Below the pieces are notes generated by a model. That model ran no database searches. It saw only the letters and a program-made list of their open reading frames with translations, and was not told where the DNA came from. A stretch of 64,000 bases of DNA, taken from the NCBI RefSeq assembly GCF_022430545.2, contig NZ_CP092488.2:434001-498000 (forward strand). Direction: 5' to 3'. The translations under genes were made by a program, and so were the position numbers. This document shows, one piece after another, positions 49,751 through 58,552 of the stretch. Source of the DNA: Mycobacterium paraterrae (GTDB taxonomy: Bacteria; Actinomycetota; Actinomycetes; Mycobacteriales; Mycobacteriaceae). Each line of letters begins with the position of its first letter. Position 1 is the stretch's first letter.

Positions 49751-52067
49751 GCTCGGGCGTCTCGGTCACGGTGTAGCTCGGGTCGTTCATCGCCACTTCG
49801 TTGTTGCCGCTCTGGGTTGCCTTCCCGGTGACGCGCAGAACCTGACCCGGCTCGATATCGTCACCGTGACCGGGCTGGAATGTCACCCGGACATCGCCGC
49901 TGTCGTCGCCGAGGACGATCCACCGGAATGTCTTTCCCCGCTTGGTGATGTCTTCGACCTGGCTGACCCGGCCCTCGACGGTGGCGCGGCGTCCCGGAAC
50001 CAGGTTGCCCACCTCGATCACCTCCGCGGGCTTCTCTGGATGCTCGTAGGCCTCGGTGGGCTCGTCGTCGCCACGCCAGATCCGCATCTCGATTTCCTCG
50101 ATCTTGGAGGCGATGCGTTGCTCCAAGATATCCGGGAAGGCCTGCCGGATCCGCGACTGGACGTCGTAGGGAACGATGGTGGCCGCGGCGTCCGGCACGC
50201 GGCTGACGGCACGCGAGATCTTGTCCGCGGTCTGGTCGTGCAGCAGCCGTCCGAGCACCGGTGCGTAGGTCCGCCGCGGCAGCAATACCGTCACGTGGGT
50301 GTCGCGATGTTCGTTGCGCGCCTTGATCACCAGCTTCTGCACCGCGCGAACGATTTGCCGGTCGGGGCAGTCGATCACCCGCAGCCGGGTGTCGAGTTCG
50401 AAGTTGTCCCAACGCTTCCGCAATTCCGCGGCCCGGTCCGAGTCGATCATGAAGTGCACCGCGACCAACTCGTCGGCCCGCAGGCCCTTGCCGTAACGCA
50501 GCGCTTCGAGCACGGCGAGGTCCAGCGAGTTCACACAGACGAAGACGCGGTGACGCGCATACTTGGTCATCTGCGGGCGATCGGTGCGGAATGCCTCGAG
50601 AATCGCCGACTCGGCCCGGTATTCGCGGTTGAGCCGGATCAGCGCGAATACCAACACCGGGAAGACCACCACGACCAGCCACGCGCCCTCGGTGAACTTG
50701 GCGACGGCGAAGATTCCCACCACGATCGTCGACAGCACCGCCGCGGAGAAGTTGATCGCCAACCGGTACTGCCAGCCACGCTCGCGCTCGGTCAGGTGGT
50801 GTTTGGACATGCCGTAACCGGCCATCGAGAAGCCGGTGAACACCCCGATCGCGTAGAACGGCACCAGCGCATTGACCGATCCGCCGGTGAAGACCAGCAG
50901 CGCCACCGACAACACGGCCAGCGTCAGGATGCCGTTGGAGAAGACCAGTCGATACCCGCGCTGCATCAGCTGACGGGGCAAAAAGCGGTCCTCGGCAACG
51001 AAACTCGCCAGCGCGGGAAAGCCGTTGAAGCTGGTGTTGGCCCCGGTGTAGAGGATCGCTGCGGTCGACACCTGGACTAGCACGTACATGGTGTCACCGA
51101 CGACCCCGTTGCCGAATACCGCGCGGGCGATCTGGGACAGCACCGACGGGTATTCACTGAGGAACGGCGCAGCGTGCGTGGCGTAGGCGAGATAGCCGAC
51201 CCCGGCCAGCAGGATACCTAGGATGCAGGCCATCGCGGTCAGTACACGGCGCGCGTTGAGGCTCTGCGGCTTACGAAAGACATTGACGGTATTGGAGATT
51301 GCCTCGACACCCGTCAACGACGAGCCACCATTGGCGAAAGCTCGTAACAGCACCAGCACCGTCGCGCCCATCACCAAACCGCTGCTGTGATGCACCGGAA
51401 CCGCCCCGACGGCATGGCCTGGATCATATTGCGGCAGGCCCCAAACCAGATGCCGGACAACGCCGGTCACGATCATCACCAGAATCATGACCACGAACGA
51501 ATAGGTGGCGATCGCGAACGGCAGCCCCGCCTCACGTAACCCGCGCAAGTTCAGATAGCAGATCAACAGCACGACCCCGACGGTGATCTCCAGGCTGTAG
51601 GGGCCGAGCGCGGGCACCGCCGACGCCACCGCGACCGTGCCTGCCGCCGACTGCACCGCCACCGTCACGATGTAGTCGATCAACAGCGCCGCGGCGGCCA
51701 CCTGTGCCACCTTTGGTCCGAAGTTCTCCCGCGCCACGATGTACGACCCGCCGGCCTTGGTGTAGGCCATGACGACCTGCCGGTACGACGCTGCCACCAG
51801 CGCGAGAATCAGCAGGATGACGCCCATGATCGGCAGCAGCAGAACGAATGCCGCCAGCCCGGCGTGCGGCAGCAGTTCGGTCAGGATCTGCTCGGGACCG
51901 TAGGCGGTCGAAGAGATCGCGTCAGGCGAAAGCGCCCCCAGCGCAACGGGATTCGACAACCGCTCGTTGGAGAGCTCCTGGGTGATCAGTGGCTTACCCA
52001 GGAAGACGCGCTTAATTACGTCGGCGAAAGACGGAGGAACTTCCTGATCTTCAGCTGACGACGTCAC
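49743..52067 (-). CDS. KimA-like APC/KUP transporter with USP-like and C-terminal OB-fold-like domains (copy 1)
   Basis: 774 aa from GTG at 52067. Residues about 15-490 are a 12-span APC-fold transporter. The opening FLGKPLITQELSNERLSNPV, then LSPDAISSTAYGPEQIL and LTGVEAISNTVNVFR, parallels Bacillus KimA (LSSDALSSVAYGTEQ, LTGVEAISN), a K+:H+ symporter. Residues 505-655 form a cytosolic USP-like domain (HRVFVCVNSLDLAVLEALRY ... VTVLLPRRTYAPVLGRLLHD). Residues about 690-765 add what looks like an OB-fold: RRATVEGRVSQVEDITKRGK, TFRWIVLGDDSGDVRVTFQP, IEPGQVLRVTGKATQSGNNE. The other two copies lack this extra domain. Amino-acid transport remains possible. Confidence 0.82.
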   Translation of the reverse strand: MTSSAEDQEVPPSFADVIKRVFLGKPLITQELSNERLSNPVALGALSPDAISSTAYGPEQILTELLPHAGLAAFVLLLPIMGVILLILALVAASYRQVVMAYTKAGGSYIVARENFGPKVAQVAAAALLIDYIVTVAVQSAAGTVAVASAVPALGPYSLEITVGVVLLICYLNLRGLREAGLPFAIATYSFVVMILVMIVTGVVRHLVWGLPQYDPGHAVGAVPVHHSSGLVMGATVLVLLRAFANGGSSLTGVEAISNTVNVFRKPQSLNARRVLTAMACILGILLAGVGYLAYATHAAPFLSEYPSVLSQIARAVFGNGVVGDTMYVLVQVSTAAILYTGANTSFNGFPALASFVAEDRFLPRQLMQRGYRLVFSNGILTLAVLSVALLVFTGGSVNALVPFYAIGVFTGFSMAGYGMSKHHLTERERGWQYRLAINFSAAVLSTIVVGIFAVAKFTEGAWLVVVVFPVLVFALIRLNREYRAESAILEAFRTDRPQMTKYARHRVFVCVNSLDLAVLEALRYGKGLRADELVAVHFMIDSDRAAELRKRWDNFELDTRLRVIDCPDRQIVRAVQKLVIKARNEHRDTHVTVLLPRRTYAPVLGRLLHDQTADKISRAVSRVPDAAATIVPYDVQSRIRQAFPDILEQRIASKIEEIEMRIWRGDDEPTEAYEHPEKPAEVIEVGNLVPGRRATVEGRVSQVEDITKRGKTFRWIVLGDDSGDVRVTFQPGHGDDIEPGQVLRVTGKATQSGNNEVAMNDPSYTVTETPEQP

Positions 52068-52080
52068 ACCCTAAGCGGTA

Positions 52081-54048
52081 CTACGCGTGACCCGCTGGGG
52101 TCAAGGCGTCCGGATCGACTCGTGCGATGCGTGACTCGACGTCGTAGGGCACGATGATCGCGGTCGCACCCGGGATGCGGCTGACCGCCCTGGCCATCTT
52201 GTCGGCGGTGCGGTCGTGCAGCAGGCGGCCCAGCATTGCGGAGTAGGTCCGGCGCGGAAGCAGCACCGTCACCTTCGTGTCCGGGTGGTTGCGCTTGACC
52301 TGCAGGACGAATTCCTGTGCGACCCGGCTCAGGTTCCGATCCGGGCAGTCGATGACCTTGAGTTGGGTGTCGTGCTCGAAGTGCTGCCAGCGCTCCTGCA
52401 GCTTGGCGGAGTGCTCGGCGTCGACGACGAAGTGCACGGCAAGCAGTTCGTCTGCGTGCAGTCCCTTGCCGTAACGCAGCGCCTCGACCTCGGCAAGGTC
52501 GACGGAGTCGACGAACACAAAGACCCGCAGTCGTGCGTATCTGGCCAGTTCGGGCCGCTCGGTCCGCGACATCTCCAAGACCGACGCTTCGGCCCGGTAC
52601 TGCTTGTTCAGCCGAATCAGGGTGTAGACCAGAATCGGGAACACGATCACGACCAGCCAGGCGCCCTCGGTGAACTTGGCCACCACGAAGATGCCGACGA
52701 CGATTGTCGACATGAGCCCGGCGGAGAAATTGACCACCACCTTGCGGCGCCAGCCCGGTCCGCGACGGGTGTAGTGGTGCTTGGCCATGCCGAAGCCGGC
52801 CATCGCGAACGCGGTGAACACACCGATCGCGAAGAAAGGCACCAGCGCGCTCAACTTCGCACGGGTCACCAGCAGCAGGGCCACCGCGAGTGCGGTGAGC
52901 GTGATGATGCCGTTGGAGAACACCAGCCGGTGACCGCGCTTGGTCAGCGGGCGCGGCAGGAAGCGGTCCTCGGCGACGAAGCTCGCCAGCGCCGGGAAGC
53001 CGTTGAAGCCGGTGTTGGCACCCGCGAACAGGATCGCGGCGCTCGATGCCTGCACGGAGAAGTAGAGGATGTTGCCGAGAACGCCGTGTCCGAAGACCGT
53101 ACGGGTGATCTCCGAAAGCATCGAAGGGTACTCGTCGAGGTACGGGGTGGCGTGGGTGACGTGCGCGAGCCATGCGACGCCGGCCAGCAGCACCGCCAGA
53201 ATGCACGCCATCAGCGTCAGCACCTTACGGGCGTTTACACCCTGGGGCTCGCGAAACACATTGACGGTGTTGGAGATCGCCTCGACACCGGTCAGCGATG
53301 TGCCACCGTTGGCGAAGGCGCGAAGCACCACCAGGACCGTCGCGCCCATCACCAGACCGTTGCCCTGATGCACCGGCACCGCGCCGTCGATGGTTGCCGG
53401 GTCGTACTTCGGCAGACCCCACATCGCCTCGCGGATCAGGCCGGTCACGATGGTCAGCAGGATCATGCCGACGAACCAGTAGGTGGTGACCGCGAAAATC
53501 CTTCCGGATTGCCGCAATCCGCGGAGGTTGGCAATACAGATCAGGATCAGTACGGCGATCGTGAGTTCCAGGTGATACGGCCGCAAGATCGGAATCGCGG
53601 ACACGACAGCGACCGTCCCGGCCGCGGGTTGCACGGCCGCCGTCACCACGTAGTCGATCAGCAATGCCGCCGCGGCGATCTGCGCGATCCGGGGCCCAAA
53701 GTTGTCTCGCGCGACCATGTACGCCCCACCCGTGCGGGTGTACGCCATGACGACGCCGCGGTAGGACGCCGAAACCAGCAGCAGGATCAGCAGAATCACG
53801 CCCATGATCGGCAGCAGCAGAGTGAATGCTGCCATTCCCGCCCGCGGCAGGAGTTCGATCATCACCTGCTCGGGACCGAAGGCAGTCGACGAGATGGCGT
53901 CGGGTGAGATTGCGCCTAAGGCAACGGGATTCGAGAGTCGCTCGGAGTCGAGCTGTTCACTCGTCAGTGGCTTGCCGAGAAAGAAACGCTTCCAACCGTC
54001 GCTGAATGACGGCGGAATGCTTGAATCGCGCTGCGATGCTGTAACCAC
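52081..54048 (-). CDS. KimA-like APC/KUP transporter with USP-like domain (copy 2)
   Basis: 655 aa from GTG at 54048 with GGAGG at 54062-54058. Same layout as its neighbours without the OB-fold: GWKRFFLGKPLTSEQLDSER, LSPDAISSTAFGPEQVM (Tyr of the KimA-type motif replaced by Phe), 12 membrane segments, LTGVEAISNTVNVFREPQGV, and a C-terminal USP-like domain (LRVFVFVDSVDLAEVEALRY, VTVLLPRRTYSAMLGRLLHD). It begins 13 bp before copy 1. The A-Y to A-F change lies in the K+ site of KimA and may alter selectivity. Confidence 0.82.
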   Translation of the reverse strand: MVTASQRDSSIPPSFSDGWKRFFLGKPLTSEQLDSERLSNPVALGAISPDAISSTAFGPEQVMIELLPRAGMAAFTLLLPIMGVILLILLLVSASYRGVVMAYTRTGGAYMVARDNFGPRIAQIAAAALLIDYVVTAAVQPAAGTVAVVSAIPILRPYHLELTIAVLILICIANLRGLRQSGRIFAVTTYWFVGMILLTIVTGLIREAMWGLPKYDPATIDGAVPVHQGNGLVMGATVLVVLRAFANGGTSLTGVEAISNTVNVFREPQGVNARKVLTLMACILAVLLAGVAWLAHVTHATPYLDEYPSMLSEITRTVFGHGVLGNILYFSVQASSAAILFAGANTGFNGFPALASFVAEDRFLPRPLTKRGHRLVFSNGIITLTALAVALLLVTRAKLSALVPFFAIGVFTAFAMAGFGMAKHHYTRRGPGWRRKVVVNFSAGLMSTIVVGIFVVAKFTEGAWLVVIVFPILVYTLIRLNKQYRAEASVLEMSRTERPELARYARLRVFVFVDSVDLAEVEALRYGKGLHADELLAVHFVVDAEHSAKLQERWQHFEHDTQLKVIDCPDRNLSRVAQEFVLQVKRNHPDTKVTVLLPRRTYSAMLGRLLHDRTADKMARAVSRIPGATAIIVPYDVESRIARVDPDALTPAGHA

Positions 54049-54091
54049 GTATCACTTTCCTCCGGAGTCAGCGACCCTTGTGGAGCACAAA

Positions 54092-56110
54092 TCATCCACG
54101 CAGATCGGCTGCGGCCCGGGGCAACTCTATCGGATCGACCTGCAGGTCCGCGCACCTCGCGGCTTCCGCATCGGCCGCACTGGCCATCGCGATCCTGGTA
54201 GCGACGTCGTACGCGACAATCTGTGCGCTTGCTCCAGGAATCCTGCTGATGACCTTGGCAATCATGTCGGCGGTGCGATCGTGCAGCAGCCGGCCCAGCA
54301 GTTGCGAGTACTCCCGGCGCGGGAGCAACACCGTGACCTTGGCGTCCACGTGTTCGGTCATGGTCTCGCACACCAGGTCGTGCGCGGCCCGGCTGAGATT
54401 GCGGTCAAAACAGTCGACCGTCCGCAAACGGGTGACGTGGCCGTAGTGCTCCCACTGCTGGCGCAGCTGCTCCGCATGCTTGGAGTCCAGCACGAAGTGC
54501 ACCGCGGTCATTTCGTCGGCTTCCAGCCCCTTGGCATAGCGCAGCGCCTCGACTTCGGCCAGGTCGACCGAGTCCACCAGCACAAGCACGTGGTGGTGGG
54601 CGTGTTTCAGCAGCTCAGGAGGTTCGGTGGTGGACGTCTGCAGCACCGACGACTCGGCGCGGTACTGCCGGTTCACCCGCATCAAGGCGAACACCAGGAT
54701 CGGGAAGACCACCACGACCAGCCACGCACCCTCGGTGAATTTGGCGATCGCGAAGATACCCACCACGACCGTCGAGAGCAGCCCGGCGGAGAAGTTGATC
54801 ACCAGCTTGTGCCGCCAGCCGGGTCCGCGGTGGGTGAGCCAGTGCTTGGTCATCCCGTAGCCCGCCATCGAGAACCCGGTGAACACGCCGATCGCGTAGA
54901 ACGGCACCAGCGCGTTGAGCGACCCGCCCGTGCCGACCAGCAGCGCGACCGCCAACACGGTGAGCACGATGATGCCGTTGGAGAACACCAGCCGATGGCC
55001 GCGCTTCATCAACGGCCGCGGCAGGAAGCTGTCCTCGGCGACGAAACTCGTCAACGCCGGGAAACCGTTGAAGCTGGTGTTCCCACCGGTGTAGAGGACC
55101 AGCGCGGTCGCAGCTTGGACGAGGAAATAGCAGACGTGCCCGAAAACGCCGTCACCGAAGACCGCCTTGGCAATCTCGGACAGCATCGACGGGTAGCCGC
55201 TCTCGTACGGGAACGCGTGGGTGAGGTGTGCCAGCCACGCGACGCCCGCCAGCAGGAACGCCAGAATGCACGCCATGATGGTCAGCACCTTGCGGGCGTT
55301 GCGGCTCTCCGGTGGCCGAAACGCGTTGACGGTGTTCGAGATTGCCTCGACCCCGGTCAGCGACGAACCGCCGTTGGCGAACGCCCTCAGCACGATCAGC
55401 AGGGTGGCACCCATGATCAGGCCGCTGCCGTGGTGTACCGATACCGCGCCGTCAGCGTGCACCGGATCGTAAACCGGCAAACCTCCCAGGAATTCCCGAG
55501 CAATTCCGACGATAATTGTCAGTGAGACCATGCCGACAAACAAATAAGTAGGTAATGCAAAAGGCAAACCGGCTTCACGTAATCCGCGCAAATTGGCAAA
55601 ACACATCAATAGAACAACGCCGACAGTTATTTCGAGGCTGTAGGGCCCGAGGGCCGGGAAGGCCGACGCCACCGCGACCGTGCCGGCCGCGCACTGCACG
55701 GCGACCGTGACGACGTAGTCGATCAGCAACGACGCGGCGGCGATCTGGGCCACCTTCGGCCCGAAGTTCTCCCGTGCGACCACATACGATCCGCCGGCGC
55801 GGGTGTACACCGCCACGACTTGGCGATATGACGCCGCCACCAGCACAAGGATCAACAAGATGACGCCGGTGATCGGCAGCAGCAATGCGAAGGCAGCCAT
55901 GCCGGCCGCCGGCAGCAGCTCGATCATCACCTGTTCTGAGCCGTAGGCGGTGGACGATATCGCGTCGGGTGACAGTACGCCCAGCGCGATCGGGTTGGAC
56001 AACCGCTCGTGCTGCAGCTGATCGTTGATCATCGGCCTTCCGAGGAAGACCCTCTTACACCGGTCGGAAAACGACGGCGAGATCCGAAGTTCGCCGGCCA
56101 GCTGTGACAT
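54092..56110 (-). CDS. KimA-like APC/KUP transporter with USP-like domain (copy 3)
   Basis: 672 aa from ATG at 56110 with TGAGGT eight bases upstream. First gene of the tandem set. RCKRVFLGRPMINDQLQHER, LSPDAISSTAYGSEQVM, LTGVEAISNTVNAFRPPESR and a C-terminal USP-like domain (HHVLVLVDSVDLAEVEALRY, VTVLLPRREYSQLLGRLLHD). The M. tuberculosis relative, Rv2690c, lies next to the TrkA-type genes ceoB/ceoC, which supports a link to K+. The 252-bp upstream gap (56111-56362) is the likely promoter for all three; I see no riboswitch there. Confidence 0.82.
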   Translation of the reverse strand: MSQLAGELRISPSFSDRCKRVFLGRPMINDQLQHERLSNPIALGVLSPDAISSTAYGSEQVMIELLPAAGMAAFALLLPITGVILLILVLVAASYRQVVAVYTRAGGSYVVARENFGPKVAQIAAASLLIDYVVTVAVQCAAGTVAVASAFPALGPYSLEITVGVVLLMCFANLRGLREAGLPFALPTYLFVGMVSLTIIVGIAREFLGGLPVYDPVHADGAVSVHHGSGLIMGATLLIVLRAFANGGSSLTGVEAISNTVNAFRPPESRNARKVLTIMACILAFLLAGVAWLAHLTHAFPYESGYPSMLSEIAKAVFGDGVFGHVCYFLVQAATALVLYTGGNTSFNGFPALTSFVAEDSFLPRPLMKRGHRLVFSNGIIVLTVLAVALLVGTGGSLNALVPFYAIGVFTGFSMAGYGMTKHWLTHRGPGWRHKLVINFSAGLLSTVVVGIFAIAKFTEGAWLVVVVFPILVFALMRVNRQYRAESSVLQTSTTEPPELLKHAHHHVLVLVDSVDLAEVEALRYAKGLEADEMTAVHFVLDSKHAEQLRQQWEHYGHVTRLRTVDCFDRNLSRAAHDLVCETMTEHVDAKVTVLLPRREYSQLLGRLLHDRTADMIAKVISRIPGASAQIVAYDVATRIAMASAADAEAARCADLQVDPIELPRAAADLRG

Positions 56111-56362
56111 AGCAAATACCTCACACAATTTCTAAGGGCTTTACGCAGAAACGGGTTGGACCTCGCCAAAGCCTACGGTTCTCGGCTGGAATTCGCGCGC
56201 CCAGAAACGCGTATCCAGCGATTTGCGACGCTTCTTAACGGAATCTTGACGCCCTATCCGGCAGACCCGCCAGTCGCGGTCGGCATGCCATGTGGATAGT
56301 TTCGGTGTCGACTCCCGTTCACCATCGGTCGGCGCGCTCGCCTCGTCGGGCGGCGCGCTGGA

Positions 56363-57451
56363 TCAGTTCGTGACCCGGTCGGCCGCGGCGGCGATTCGCT
56401 CGTCGGTGGCGGTCAACGCGACCCGGACGTGCCGGGCACCGCGTGCACCGTAAAACTCGCCGGGAGCGGCCAGGATGCCGCGCTGGGCGAGCCAGTGGAC
56501 GGTGTCGCGGCACGGCTCGTCGCGAGTCACCCAGAGGTAAAGCCCGGCCTCGGAATGGTCGATGGTGAACCCGGCCGCACGGAATGCCGGCAGTAGCACC
56601 TCACGGCGCTGCCGATAGCGCTCACGCTGCTCGTGCTCGTGGACGTCGTCGTCGAGCGCGGCGACCATCGCCGCCTGCACCGGCCTCGGCACCATCATCC
56701 CGGCGTGCTTGCGAACCGCCAACAGCTCCCCGACCACGGTGGCATCGCCGGCGACGAAGCCGGCCCGGTAGCCCGCGAGTGACGAGCTCTTCGACAAGGA
56801 CTGGATGGCCAGCAGGCCAGTGTGGTCGCCGTCGCATACCGACGGGTGCAGCACCGACAGCGGTTGCGCGTCCCAGCCCAGCCCCAGGTAGCACTCGTCG
56901 GAGGCGACCACCACACCGCGGGTGCGGGCCCAGCTGACGAGCTTGCGAAGGTGGTCGACGCCGAGCACCTGCCCGGTCGGGTTGCTCGGCGAGTTCACGA
57001 ACAGCAGCGCGGGCGCCTCCGGCCCGATCTGGGTGAGCGAGTCGGCGAACAGCACCCGCGCCCCGGCCAGCCGCGCACCGACGTCGTAGGTCGGGTACGC
57101 CAGCTCGGGCACGACGACGAGGTCCCCCGCCCCCACGCCGAGCAGGGTCGGTAGCCACGCGATGACCTCTTTGGTGCCGATCACCGGCAGCACGGCCGAC
57201 TCGGCCAGACCAGTGATGCCGTAGCGGCGGTGGAGCGCGGCGACTGCCGATTCGCGCAGCGCCAGGGTGCCCGCGGTGGTGGGGTATCCCGGCTCGGCGC
57301 TGGCCGATGCCAGCGCGTCCCGGATTACGGGCGCGACCGGGTCGACGGGAGTGCCGACCGACAGGTCGACGATGCCTCCAATATGCGACTTAGCCAGCGC
57401 CGTCACATCGGCCAGGGTGTCCCAGGGGAACTCCGGCAGTGACGCTGACAA
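56363..57451 (-). CDS. dapC: Actinobacterial succinyldiaminopimelate aminotransferase (Rv1178-like)
   Basis: 362 aa, identical in length to Rv1178. The start MSASLPEFPWDTLADV uses TTG at 57451. Fold-type I PLP enzyme: LSVGTPVDPVAPVIRDAL, VIGTKEVIAWLPTLLG, VPELAYPTYDVGARLAGA, NSPSNPTGQVLG, ASDECYLGLGWDA, and the PLP lysine in LAIQSLSKSSSLAGYRAGF; the C-terminal Arg is in ARHVRVALTATDER. The actinobacterial DapC family amino-transfers N-succinyl-amino-ketopimelate with glutamate. M. tuberculosis has another gene also called dapC (Rv0858c), so the symbol carries some doubt. It lies 23 bp after fdxC, an order kept across mycobacteria. Confidence 0.88.
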   Translation of the reverse strand: MSASLPEFPWDTLADVTALAKSHIGGIVDLSVGTPVDPVAPVIRDALASASAEPGYPTTAGTLALRESAVAALHRRYGITGLAESAVLPVIGTKEVIAWLPTLLGVGAGDLVVVPELAYPTYDVGARLAGARVLFADSLTQIGPEAPALLFVNSPSNPTGQVLGVDHLRKLVSWARTRGVVVASDECYLGLGWDAQPLSVLHPSVCDGDHTGLLAIQSLSKSSSLAGYRAGFVAGDATVVGELLAVRKHAGMMVPRPVQAAMVAALDDDVHEHEQRERYRQRREVLLPAFRAAGFTIDHSEAGLYLWVTRDEPCRDTVHWLAQRGILAAPGEFYGARGARHVRVALTATDERIAAAADRVTN

Positions 57452-57474
57452 TCGTCGACGGTCAGTCAGGCGGC

Positions 57475-57798
57475 TCAGTCATGCTCCTGCGGCGGAAGGT
57501 CCTTGACCGGCTGCGGGTCGTTGTCGGTCTGGCCGACTTTCGCGGCGCCGCCGGGCGATCCGAGCTCGGCAAAAAAGTCCGCGTTGATCTGGGTGTACTG
57601 GCTCCACTGCTCGGGAACGTCGTCCTCGTAGTAGATGGCTTCGACCGGGCAGACCGGCTCGCAGGCCCCGCAGTCGACGCACTCGTCGGGGTGGATGAAC
57701 AACATCCGAGCGCCCTCATAGATACAGTCGACCGGGCACTCTTCGATGCATGCCTTGTCTTTGAGATCGACGCAGGGTTCGGCGATCGTGTACGTCAC
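57475..57798 (-). CDS. fdxC: 7Fe ferredoxin FdxC
   Basis: 107 aa from GTG at 57798 with GGAGGAG upstream; the frame is open further but the family starts at VTYTIAEPCVDLKDKACIEE. A [3Fe-4S] and a [4Fe-4S] cluster site are marked by C-x7-C-x3-CP (PCVDLKDKACIEECPVDCIY) and C-x2-C-x2-C-x3-CP (DECVDCGACEPVCPVEAIYY). Small cytoplasmic electron carrier, homologue of Rv1177. It precedes the dapC-like gene and is divergent from PadR. Confidence 0.95.
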   Translation of the reverse strand: MTYTIAEPCVDLKDKACIEECPVDCIYEGARMLFIHPDECVDCGACEPVCPVEAIYYEDDVPEQWSQYTQINADFFAELGSPGGAAKVGQTDNDPQPVKDLPPQEHD

Positions 57799-57895
57799 AG
57801 ACGTCTCCTCCACGGACTCCAGGGGCTGTTCTGGGTGCGCCGGTAGGTGGCTACTCACTTTCCGGCGGTGAAATGTCTCGGTTACTGATACTAGA

Positions 57896-57958
57896 CGTTG
57901 CATATACAACGCAAGTACCAGGTCACTATGCGCGTCGATGCAATGCAACTAGTTGCAT
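57896..57958. promoter_or_regulatory. Palindromes between fdxC and padR, candidate PadR operators
   Basis: Two dyads in the 190-bp divergent gap. ATGCAACTAGTTGCAT at 57943-57958 is a perfect 16-bp palindrome 31 bp before the PadR start. CGTTGCATATACAACG at 57896-57911 has CGTTG/CAACG arms and shares the half-site GTTGCAT. The same half-site in both, 47 bp apart centre to centre, suggests cooperative autoregulation by the PadR protein and possibly control of fdxC. Confidence 0.65.
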
Positions 57959-57988
57959 AGGGCTGACCGGATTCCCTATGCTGCGGCC

Positions 57989-58552
57989 GTGGCACTACCC
58001 CACGCGCTCTTGGTGTCGCTCTGCGAGCAGTCCGGCTCCGGCTACGAGCTCACGCGGCGGTTCGATCGCTCGATCGGCTACTTCTGGAGCGCCACTCATC
58101 AGCAGATCTACCGGACGCTGCGGTCGATGGAGGCCGACGGCTGGGTGTCGGCGACGGTCATCCCCCAGCACGGGCGGCCGGACAAAAGGGTCTACACCGT
58201 TTCCGACACCGGCCGCACCGAGTTGGCCCGCTGGATTGCCGCGCCGTTGGGTGGAGGCCGCGTGGGCGAGGCAGGAGTCCGCGAGCTGGCCGTCAAGCTT
58301 CGCGGCGCGGCCTACGGCGACTCCAGGGCGCTACACGAGCAAGTCATCGCGCTGCGGGCCGAGCGCGCTCGAACGCTGGACACCTACCGCGGATTCGAGA
58401 AGCAATTCGCCGATTCAGAGCCGTTGCGCGGCAACGCGTTACATCACTACCTCGTGCTCCGCGGCGGAATTCGCACCGAAGAAGGCACCATCGCCTGGCT
58501 GGACGAAGTGGCAGCCGCGCTGGAGGCCGACTCGAAGCTGGAGGCCCGGTGA
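57989..58552 (+). CDS. PadR-family transcriptional regulator (Rv1176c-like)
   Basis: 187 aa from GTG at 57989 (VALPHALLVSLCEQSGSGYE), matching the N terminus of Rv1176c; the frame is open 12 codons further up but that covers the operator. Winged helix at residues 1-85: GYELTRRFDRSIGYFWSATH, QQIYRTLRSMEADGWV, GRPDKRVYTVSDTGRTEL. C-terminal PadR/Vir_act_alpha dimerisation helices follow. It overlaps fadH by GTGA, so it is probably cotranscribed with it and may control it. Confidence 0.9.
   Translation: MALPHALLVSLCEQSGSGYELTRRFDRSIGYFWSATHQQIYRTLRSMEADGWVSATVIPQHGRPDKRVYTVSDTGRTELARWIAAPLGGGRVGEAGVRELAVKLRGAAYGDSRALHEQVIALRAERARTLDTYRGFEKQFADSEPLRGNALHHYLVLRGGIRTEEGTIAWLDEVAAALEADSKLEAR

Noticed and set aside
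56111..56362. A ydaO-type cyclic di-AMP riboswitch in front of the KimA-like genes, as in Bacillus.
   Set aside because: I could not see the conserved motifs of that riboswitch; a covariance-model search would decide.
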